From assembly GCF_035917675.1 (NCBI RefSeq), contig NZ_CP109104.1:3286001-3350000 (forward strand): DNA of 64,000 nt, written 5' to 3'. A model generated the notes under the pieces. It saw only the letters and a program-made list of their open reading frames with translations, was not told where the DNA came from and searched no databases. Positions within the stretch are counted from its first letter, which is position 1. Every line of letters begins with the position of its first letter. The stretch is from Streptomyces sp. NBC_01775. GTDB taxonomy: Bacteria > Actinomycetota > Actinomycetes > Streptomycetales > Streptomycetaceae. The position numbers and the translations under genes are program-made. Below, piece after piece: positions 58,160 through 64,000 of the stretch.

Positions 58160-60130
58160 ATGACGCAAGTGGAACGCCAACAGTGGGACGTGGTGATCAT
58201 CGGCGCCGGCGGCGCCGGGCTGCGGGCCGCGATCGAGGCACGGGAGCAGGGCCTGCGCACCGCCGTCATCTGCAAGTCACTGTTCGGCAAGGCCCATACG
58301 GTGATGGCCGAGGGCGGCATCGCGGCCAGCATGGGCAACGTCAACGAGGGCGACAACTGGCAGGTGCACTTCCGCGACACCATGCGCGGCGGCAAGTTCC
58401 TCAACCAGTGGCGGATGGCCGAGCTGCACGCGCGCGAGGCCCCCGACCGGGTGTGGGAGCTGGAGACCTGGGGCGCGCTGTTCGACCGTACGAAGGACGG
58501 CCGGATCTCGCAGCGCAACTTCGGCGGGCACGAGTATCCACGCCTGGCCCACGTGGGCGACCGCACCGGGCTGGAGCTGATCAGGACGCTCCAGCAGAAG
58601 GTCGTCGCGCTCCAGCAGGAGGACTTCAAGGAGTCCGGCGACTACGAGGCGCGGATCAAGGTCTTCCAGGAGTGCACGGTCACGCGCGTGCTCAAGGACG
58701 GCGAGAAGGTCTCCGGCGCCTTCTGCTACGAGCGCGAGACGGGCCGCTTCTTCGTGATGGAGGCCCCCTCGGTCGTCCTGGCGACCGGCGGCATCGGCAA
58801 GTCGTTCAAGGTGACCTCCAACTCCTGGGAGTACACCGGCGACGGGCACGCGCTGGCGCTGCTGGCCGGGGCCTCGCTCATCAACATGGAGTTCGTGCAG
58901 TTCCACCCGACCGGCATGGTCTGGCCGCCGTCGGTGAAGGGGATCCTGGTCACCGAGTCGGTGCGCGGCGACGGCGGGGTGCTGCGCAACTCCGAGGGCA
59001 AGCGCTTCATGTTCGACTACGTGCCGGACGTCTTCAAGGAGAAGTACGCCGAGTCCGAGCAGGAGGCCGACGGCTGGTACGAGGACCCGGACAACAACCG
59101 CCGCCCGCCCGAGCTGCTGCCCCGCGACGAGGTGGCCCGCGCCATCAACTCCGAGGTCAAAGCCGGGCGCGGCACCCCGCACGGCGGCGTCTACCTCGAC
59201 GTCTCGACCCGGATGCCCGCCGAGGTGATCAAGCGACGGCTGCCCTCCATGCACCACCAGTTCATGGAGCTGGCGGACGTGGACATCACCGCCGAGCCCA
59301 TGGAGGTCGGGCCCACCTGCCACTACGTCATGGGCGGCGTGGACGTCGACTCGGAGACGGCGGCGGCGCGCGGCGTCCCCGGCCTCTTCGCCGCGGGCGA
59401 GGTCGCCGGCGGCATGCACGGCTCCAACAGGCTGGGCGGCAACTCGCTGTCCGACCTGCTGGTCTTCGGGCGGCGGGCCGGGCTGTACGCGGCGGAGTAC
59501 GCCCGCGGGTACGGCCCCGAGCGGCCCGCCGTGAGCGAGGAGCAGGTCGCGGCGGCGGCCGACGAGGCACTGCGCCCGTTCAACGTCGCCGAGGCCCCCG
59601 CGCCGAAGACCGGCGCGGCAGTGCCGCCGGAGAACCCGTACACCGTCCACCAGGAGCTCCAGCAGGCGATGAACAACCTGGTCGGCATCATCCGCCGCGA
59701 GGAGGAGATGACCCAGGCCCTGGCGAAGCTGGCCGAGCTGCGCGGGCGGGCCAGGCGGGCGGGGATCGAGGGGCACCGGCAGTTCAACCCGGGCTGGCAC
59801 CTGGCGCTGGACCTGCGGAACATGCTGCTGGTCAGCGAATGCGTGGCCCGTGCCGCGCGGAACCGGACGGAGTCGCGCGGCGGCCACACCCGCGACGACT
59901 ACCCCGCGATGGACCGCGAGTGGCGCCGCGCCAACCTCGTCTGCACGCTGGCGGACGGGACGGCCGAGCCCGAGGGCGCCGAGGAGTCCGCCGGCTCCCG
60001 CGAGGAGGGCGGCGGGCGCATCACCATCCGGCGGCGGGAGATGCCCCCGATCCGCGGCGATCTCCTCGATCTGTTCGAGAAGGACGAGCTGATCAAGTAC
60101 CTGACCGACGAGGAGCTGACGACCGAGTGA
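58160..60130 (+). CDS. sdhA: Succinate dehydrogenase flavoprotein subunit
   Basis: This 656-residue FAD subunit oxidises succinate to fumarate. It has the dinucleotide site VVIIGAGGAGLRAAIEAREQG and the covalent-FAD His in SLFGKAHTVMAEGGIAASMGN. Active-site segments are FVQFHPTGM, LVTESVRGDGGVLRN and the Arg/His-containing GPTCHYVMGGVDVD, AAGEVAGGMHGSNRLGGNSLSDLLVFGRRAG. The C-terminal domain has the helical cap and PAMDREWRRANLV. Its stop overlaps the sdhB start (GTGA), and it lies about 70 bases after sdhC. Length matches the longer actinobacterial Sdh/Frd-like form. Confidence 0.96.
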   Translation: MTQVERQQWDVVIIGAGGAGLRAAIEAREQGLRTAVICKSLFGKAHTVMAEGGIAASMGNVNEGDNWQVHFRDTMRGGKFLNQWRMAELHAREAPDRVWELETWGALFDRTKDGRISQRNFGGHEYPRLAHVGDRTGLELIRTLQQKVVALQQEDFKESGDYEARIKVFQECTVTRVLKDGEKVSGAFCYERETGRFFVMEAPSVVLATGGIGKSFKVTSNSWEYTGDGHALALLAGASLINMEFVQFHPTGMVWPPSVKGILVTESVRGDGGVLRNSEGKRFMFDYVPDVFKEKYAESEQEADGWYEDPDNNRRPPELLPRDEVARAINSEVKAGRGTPHGGVYLDVSTRMPAEVIKRRLPSMHHQFMELADVDITAEPMEVGPTCHYVMGGVDVDSETAAARGVPGLFAAGEVAGGMHGSNRLGGNSLSDLLVFGRRAGLYAAEYARGYGPERPAVSEEQVAAAADEALRPFNVAEAPAPKTGAAVPPENPYTVHQELQQAMNNLVGIIRREEEMTQALAKLAELRGRARRAGIEGHRQFNPGWHLALDLRNMLLVSECVARAARNRTESRGGHTRDDYPAMDREWRRANLVCTLADGTAEPEGAEESAGSREEGGGRITIRRREMPPIRGDLLDLFEKDELIKYLTDEELTTE

Positions 60131-60912
60131 CTACCGCTGCGGACACGACGAGCTACGACGCGCACTTCAAGGTCTGGCGCGGCGATGTGGACGGCGGCGG
60201 CCTGGAGGACTTCACCGTCGAGGTGAACGAGGGCGAGGTCGTCCTCGACATCATCCACCGCCTCCAGGCCACCCAGGCCCCGGACCTCGCGGTGCGCTGG
60301 AACTGCAAGGCGGGCAAGTGCGGTTCGTGCAGCGCGGAGATCAACGGGCGGCCCCGGCTGCTGTGCATGACGCGGATGTCCGTCTTCGAGCGGACCGACG
60401 TCATCACCGTCACGCCGCTGCGGGCCTTCCCCGTGGTGCGCGACCTGGTCACCGACGTCGGCTTCAACTACGAGAAGGCCCGCGAGGTCCCCGCCTTCGT
60501 GCCGCCCCAGGACCTCGGCCCCGGTGAGTACCGGATGCAGCAGGAGGACGTGGGGCGCTCGCAGGAGTTCCGCAAGTGCATCGAGTGCTTCTTGTGCCAG
60601 GACACGTGTCACGTGGTCCGGGACCACGAGGAGAACAAGACGGCCTTCGCCGGCCCGCGCTTCTTGATGCGCGTCGCGGAGCTGGACATGCACCCGCTGG
60701 ACGCCGCGGAGGACGACGGCCTGGACCGCAAGACCACGGCGCAGGACGAGCACGGGCTCGGATACTGCAACATCACCAAGTGCTGCACGGAGGTCTGTCC
60801 GGAGGGCATCAAGATCACGGACAACGCGCTGATCCCGCTCAAGGAGCGGGCCGCGGATCGTAAGTACGATCCGCTGGTGTGGCTGGGGAACGTGATCCGG
60901 CGGCGTACCTAG
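60127..60912 (+). CDS. sdhB: Succinate dehydrogenase iron-sulfur subunit
   Basis: This 261-residue electron-transfer subunit has a [2Fe-2S] motif CKAGKCGSC...C in the N-terminal ferredoxin domain (about 59-79), a [4Fe-4S] motif CIECFLCQDTC and a downstream CCTEVCPEG for the remaining clusters. It passes electrons from SdhA flavin to quinone at SdhC. GTG start inside the sdhA stop (GTGA overlap), so it is coupled. The spacing of the cluster motifs matches the actinobacterial SdhB/FrdB group rather than the enterobacterial one. Confidence 0.96.
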   Translation: MTTAADTTSYDAHFKVWRGDVDGGGLEDFTVEVNEGEVVLDIIHRLQATQAPDLAVRWNCKAGKCGSCSAEINGRPRLLCMTRMSVFERTDVITVTPLRAFPVVRDLVTDVGFNYEKAREVPAFVPPQDLGPGEYRMQQEDVGRSQEFRKCIECFLCQDTCHVVRDHEENKTAFAGPRFLMRVAELDMHPLDAAEDDGLDRKTTAQDEHGLGYCNITKCCTEVCPEGIKITDNALIPLKERAADRKYDPLVWLGNVIRRRT

Positions 60913-60977
60913 CCGTTCCGGCTCCCCACGGGTTGGGGGTTGGACTTTCGGCAGTGGTCCGGGGCCCGGTTGCTTCG

Positions 60978-60983
60978 TACTGT
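60978..60983 (+). promoter_or_regulatory. Candidate -10 box of histidine-kinase gene (leaderless)
   Basis: TACTGT ends 6 bases before the GTG at 60990 with no Shine-Dalgarno, 65 bases after the sdhB stop. It suggests an independent start for the kinase/regulator pair. Confidence 0.4.
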
Positions 60984-60989
60984 CGCTCC

Positions 60990-62591
60990 GTGGACGAGCA
61001 ACGAGGCAGGGGCGGGGCGCGGGCCGAGGCCGATTCCGGGACCGGGGCCGAGGCCTGGGCCGGGACCGGGGCCTGGGCGGGAGTCGGGCTCATGGCGGGG
61101 GTTGCGGTCTCCGCCGGGCTCGCCTCGCTGGTCAGCCCGTGGTGGGCGTTGGCGACAGTGGTGTGTGCCTTTCTCACGGGGCGGCGGCGGGGGCGGGCGC
61201 TGCCCGCCGCGCTCACGCTGGCCGGCGTCGTCGTGGCGGACATGGTGGCGGTGTTCACCGTCCCGTCCTGGCTGACGCCGGGAAGCCGGTACGCCGCCGT
61301 GGTGATCGCCGTCGGCACGGTGTCCTGGTGCGTGGGCCGCTTCTGGCGCCAGTACGCGGAGTTGGTGCGGGCGGGCTGGGAGCGGGCCGAGCGGCTGGAG
61401 CGGGAGCGGCAACTGGTGGCCGAGCAGGCGCGGCTGCGCGAGCGGTCGCGGATCGCCCAGGACATGCACGACGTCCTCGGCCACGACCTCAGCCTGCTCG
61501 CCCTCTCCGCGGGAGCCCTCAAGCTGGCGCCCGGTCTGGCGGCGGAGCACAAGCAGACGGCCGAGGACATCAGGGGCCGGGCCGAGGCGGCGGTCGACCG
61601 GCTCGGCGAGGTGGTCGGCGTCCTGCGCGAGGAGGCGGACGGCGCACCGGCCCGGCCCGCCGACACCGACGTGGCCCGACTCGTGGAGGAAGCGCGCGCG
61701 TCCGGTCTGCCGGTCGAGGCGCGGGTGATCGGCGCCTCGGGGGTCGGCCCGCCGGTCGTCGTCCTGCGGGCCGTGCACCGGGTGGTGCAGGAGGCCCTCA
61801 CGAACGCCGCCCGCCACGCCCCCGGCGCCGCCGTCACGGTCGACGTCACCCATGGGGCCGAGGAGTCCCGGGTGGCGGTCGAGAACGGCCCGCCCTCGGA
61901 GGGGACGGCGCACCGGACGGACGGGCGGCCGACGGCCGGACGGACAGCGGACGGGCGAACGGCGGGCGGGCGAACGGTGGGCGGGCGAACGGTGGGCGGG
62001 CGAACGGTGGGCGGGCGGGGGCTCGTCGGGCTGGACGAGCGCGTCAGGCTGGCGGGCGGCACCTTCAGTTGCGGGCCCACACCGGACGGCGGTTTCGCCG
62101 TCAGCGCGCGACTGCCCCGTACGCGCCCCGCGCAGGCGCGGACGCAGGCGCCCGCGCTCTCGCCCCAGCCGTCGGTGTCACCGTCGCTTTCGCCCCACGA
62201 GCCCCTCTCGCCCCATGAGCAGCACCGGCGGGCCCGTCGTGCGCTCGGGCGCACGCTGCTCGTCGCCACGGCCGTCTGCGCGCTGGCCACCGCCCTGCTG
62301 GGCGGGGCGCTGGCCTGGTGGGACATGCTGGTGACCGAGCGGTCGGTGCTGGCTGCCGAGGACTTCACCCGCCTGCGCCCCGGCCAGGACAGGGCGGAGA
62401 TCGCCGCCTACCTGCCCGGCGAACAGACCGCGCACCGACCGGCGCACAGCCCGCCCCCGCCGACAGGACACGGAACGACGTGCGAGTACTACGCGATGAC
62501 CGCCGACCTCTTCGACGACAGGTCGGGGGACGCCTACCGGCTCTGTTTCCGCGCGGGCACGCTGGTGTCCGCCGAAGCGCTGCGCCCGTGA
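60990..62591 (+). CDS. Histidine kinase with C-terminal membrane helix and outer domain
   Basis: This 533-residue HisKA_3-type kinase has four N-terminal helices (about 25-115), a DHp domain with His160 (IAQDMHDVLGHDLSLLALSAGALKLAPGL) and an HATPase domain (QEALTNAARHAPGAAVTV, N box, then GRGLVGLDERVRLAGG as G box). Beyond the kinase, unlike most of its class, it has one more helix at about 421-443 (LGRTLLVATAVCALATALLGGALAWW). An outer domain at about 450-533 follows (FTRLRPGQDRAEIAAYLP, then TTCEYY ... RLCFRAGTL), resembling the SmpA/OmlA-type small fold. A 5-residue repeat array (GRTVG) interrupts the ATP-binding lid. Confidence 0.9.
   Translation: MDEQRGRGGARAEADSGTGAEAWAGTGAWAGVGLMAGVAVSAGLASLVSPWWALATVVCAFLTGRRRGRALPAALTLAGVVVADMVAVFTVPSWLTPGSRYAAVVIAVGTVSWCVGRFWRQYAELVRAGWERAERLERERQLVAEQARLRERSRIAQDMHDVLGHDLSLLALSAGALKLAPGLAAEHKQTAEDIRGRAEAAVDRLGEVVGVLREEADGAPARPADTDVARLVEEARASGLPVEARVIGASGVGPPVVVLRAVHRVVQEALTNAARHAPGAAVTVDVTHGAEESRVAVENGPPSEGTAHRTDGRPTAGRTADGRTAGGRTVGGRTVGGRTVGGRGLVGLDERVRLAGGTFSCGPTPDGGFAVSARLPRTRPAQARTQAPALSPQPSVSPSLSPHEPLSPHEQHRRARRALGRTLLVATAVCALATALLGGALAWWDMLVTERSVLAAEDFTRLRPGQDRAEIAAYLPGEQTAHRPAHSPPPPTGHGTTCEYYAMTADLFDDRSGDAYRLCFRAGTLVSAEALRP
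61953..62012 (+). repeat. In-frame 15-base tandem array (4 copies) in kinase domain
   Basis: Four units of GGGCGAACGGYGGGC (61953, 61968, 61983, 61998) code GRTAG then GRTVG three times. The array lies between the N-type and G-type boxes of the ATP-binding domain. Copy-number change would keep the frame. Degenerate copies (GRPTAGRTADGRTAG) extend the array upstream. Confidence 0.9.
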
Positions 62592-62592
62592 G

Positions 62593-62646
62593 GCGCGGGC
62601 GGGCGGCGGGGCGCGGGCGGGCGGCGGGTTGCGGGCAGGCGGCGGG
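62593..62646 (+). repeat. Three-copy 18-base tandem repeat before the response regulator
   Basis: GCGCGGGCGGGCGGCGGG at 62593-62610 and 62611-62628, then a diverged third copy at 62629-62646, fill nearly all of the gap between kinase stop and regulator start. The third copy ends 6 bases before the ATG at 62653 and may supply the G-rich ribosome site. Confidence 0.85.
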
Positions 62647-62652
62647 GTGCCG

Positions 62653-63339
62653 ATGATCCGGGTCCTGATCGCGGACGACGACCCGATGGTGCGCACAGGC
62701 GTACGCACCATCTTGGGTACGGCCCCCGACATCGACGTCGTCGCCGAGGCGGCGGACGGGCACGAGGCCGTGGAGCTGGTGCGGCGTCACCGGCCACACG
62801 TGGCCGTGCTCGACATCCGGATGCCCGGCGGCGCGAACGGCATCGAAGCGGCGGCCACGATCCACGAGACCGTGCCGGAGACGCGCGTGGTGATGCTGAC
62901 GACGTTCGGGGAGGACGAGTACATCCTCCAGGCGCTCAGCGGCGGCGCCGTCGGCTTCCTCGTCAAGTCCGGCCGCCCCGAGGAACTGATCGAGGGCGTA
63001 CGGGCCGTGGCCGACGGCGCCGCCTATCTGTCACCGAAAGTGGCCGCCCGGGTCGTCGCCCATCTGTCCGCCTCCGGCGCCGGGGTGGTGGCCGGGCGGC
63101 GCTCCGCCGCCCGGGAGCGGGTCGAGTCGCTCACCGCCCGCGAACGGGAGGTGCTCGCGCACCTGGGGGCCGGGCTGTCCAACGGTCAGATCGCCCGCCG
63201 CCTGTGCGTGGTGGAGGGCACCGTGAAGGCCCACGTCAGCTCCATACTGGCCCGGCTCGGCGTGGACAACAGGGCCGCCGCGGCGGTGGTGGCGCACGAG
63301 GCGGGGATCGTGCCACCCGCGTCCGCCGCCCAGCCGTGA
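62653..63339 (+). CDS. NarL/FixJ-family response regulator
   Basis: This 228-residue regulator has a receiver domain (Asp8-10 cluster, phospho-acceptor Asp54 in AVLDIRMPG, Lys in FLVKSGRPEE) and a LuxR-type HTH (SLTAREREVLAHLGAGLSNGQIARRLCVVEGTVKAHVSSILARLGVDNRAAAAVVAHEAG). It is the partner of the kinase 61 bases upstream. ATG 62653 is chosen; the GTG two codons earlier is possible. Its last 309 bases are also read antisense by the PAP2 gene. Confidence 0.92.
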   Translation: MIRVLIADDDPMVRTGVRTILGTAPDIDVVAEAADGHEAVELVRRHRPHVAVLDIRMPGGANGIEAAATIHETVPETRVVMLTTFGEDEYILQALSGGAVGFLVKSGRPEELIEGVRAVADGAAYLSPKVAARVVAHLSASGAGVVAGRRSAARERVESLTAREREVLAHLGAGLSNGQIARRLCVVEGTVKAHVSSILARLGVDNRAAAAVVAHEAGIVPPASAAQP

Positions 63340-63993
63340 CAGCGCCCGCGTGCCGGGTCCGCCGAGCGCGAGCACGGCGGCGGCTGCCAGTGCGCCGCCC
63401 AGCAGCGCTCCGGCCAGCACGTCGTGCGGGTAGTGCACGCCGACGAGCACGCGCAGCAGCGCGGCGGCTGCCGCCAGCGGCAGGGTGACCGCCGCCAGCC
63501 GGGGCCGCAGCACGGCGAGCCCCACCGCCAGCCCCGCCGCGAGCGTGGCGTGGTTGCTGGGGAAGGACCAGTCCCCCGGCGGCGGGCACTCGGCCACCGG
63601 TTCGGCGCCGGACACAGCGCGGCAGGGCCGCTCTTCGTCGGCCACCAGCTTCAGCGCCTCGCTGACCGCGTACGCGGCGACGGTGCCGGCGCCGGTCAGC
63701 ACCGCACCGGCCGCCACCTGGGCGTCCTTGCGGCGCAGCGCGCCCCAGCCTGTCCACAGCAGGAGCAGGCCCAGCGCGACGAGGGTGCCCTCGGTCGCCA
63801 GCTCGAACAGCCAGCCCGGTCCGTCGGCCGCCACCTCGCTCAGCGAGCGGTAACCGTCCGCCGAGGCCCCGTCGGTGATCCGTACGGCCTCCTGCTGCCC
63901 GAGCCCGCCCGGCCACAGCGCGAGCACCCCCGCCCCGCCCGTCACCAGTGCGGCGAGCGCGCCGTACAGTCCGCGTCGAATGTCTCGTTCCAT
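63031..63993 (-). CDS. PAP2-family phosphatase, 3' end antisense to response regulator
   Basis: This 320-residue predicted lipid phosphatase has six helices and all three PAP2 motifs: KxxxxxxRP (KLVADEERP), PSNH (SFPSNHATLAAG) and RxxxxxHxxxD (RVLVGVHYPHD). It probably removes phosphate from undecaprenyl-pyrophosphate or phosphatidic acid outside the membrane. The family fold ends near residue 215 (LALGGPGTRALSRLGG). No stop occurs there, and the frame runs 309 more bases into the regulator gene, adding about 100 unlikely residues. Either the tail is real or the stop was lost. The ATG at 63993 is 7 bases from the window edge. Confidence 0.8.
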   Translation of the reverse strand: MERDIRRGLYGALAALVTGGAGVLALWPGGLGQQEAVRITDGASADGYRSLSEVAADGPGWLFELATEGTLVALGLLLLWTGWGALRRKDAQVAAGAVLTGAGTVAAYAVSEALKLVADEERPCRAVSGAEPVAECPPPGDWSFPSNHATLAAGLAVGLAVLRPRLAAVTLPLAAAAALLRVLVGVHYPHDVLAGALLGGALAAAAVLALGGPGTRALSRLGGGRGWHDPRLVRHHRRGGPVVHAEPGQYGADVGLHGALHHAQAAGDLTVGQPGPQVREHLPFAGGERLDPLPGGGAPPGHHPGAGGGQMGDDPGGHFR

Positions 63994-64000
63994 AAGGCGA

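Overview
The window is one continuous stretch of very G+C-rich chromosome from a Streptomyces or a close relative. By eye it is 70% G+C or more. Third codon positions are nearly all G or C, GTG and TTG starts are common, and several genes look leaderless. Mycothiol (mshB) and mycobacterium-like gene blocks also point to an actinomycete. I saw no tRNA or rRNA gene, CRISPR array, insertion sequence, prophage or secondary-metabolite cluster. It reads as conserved core chromosome with a few lineage-specific insertions.

Layout. 1-5600: magnesium and membrane genes (CorA end, lipoprotein, soluble MgtE-like protein, DUF1003 protein) and the Fe-S carrier ATPase Mrp. 5700-12400: an envelope-stress locus read leftward as ECF sigma factor, zinc anti-sigma factor, HtrA protease and TatB, with an O-methyltransferase and a DUF3117 protein beside it. 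12670-17600: enoyl-CoA hydratase family protein, 3-methyladenine glycosylase Tag, DivIVA-like protein, FolP2-like protein, LOG-family protein and DapE. 17690-21140: two exported or membrane proteins, DapC and a 7Fe ferredoxin. From memory, much of 1-21140 plus mshB keeps the gene neighbourhoods of the M. tuberculosis Rv1170-Rv1239 region.

21290-27100: GNAT and SirB1-like proteins, then an ABC exporter/two-component operon. 27300-33900: a large peptidoglycan-binding-type protein, a small membrane protein, mshB and an S9 dipeptidyl-peptidase. 34080-47830: two complete, independent oligopeptide ABC transporters, both read leftward. The first has the permease-binding protein-permease-ATPase-ATPase order of the bldK locus. 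48250-52800: translation GTPase TypA and an unusually long, non-lipidated solute-binding protein.

53100-56760: a SnoaL-like gene diverges from an apparent three-gene operon: a UrtA-like binding protein with no transporter, a DUF4239 (bestrophin-like) membrane protein and an EF-hand protein. This is the best candidate here for an undescribed system. 56900-60900: a small protein and a succinate dehydrogenase operon (C-A-B). 60990-64000: a histidine kinase with a C-terminal membrane-anchored outer domain, its response regulator, and a PAP2 phosphatase whose reading frame runs 309 bases antisense into the regulator gene.

Themes: lysine/peptidoglycan supply (dapC, dapE), envelope-stress response and protein export, oligopeptide uptake, thiol and Fe-S redox, and respiration. 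Convergent gene pairs are often separated by strong perfect hairpins.
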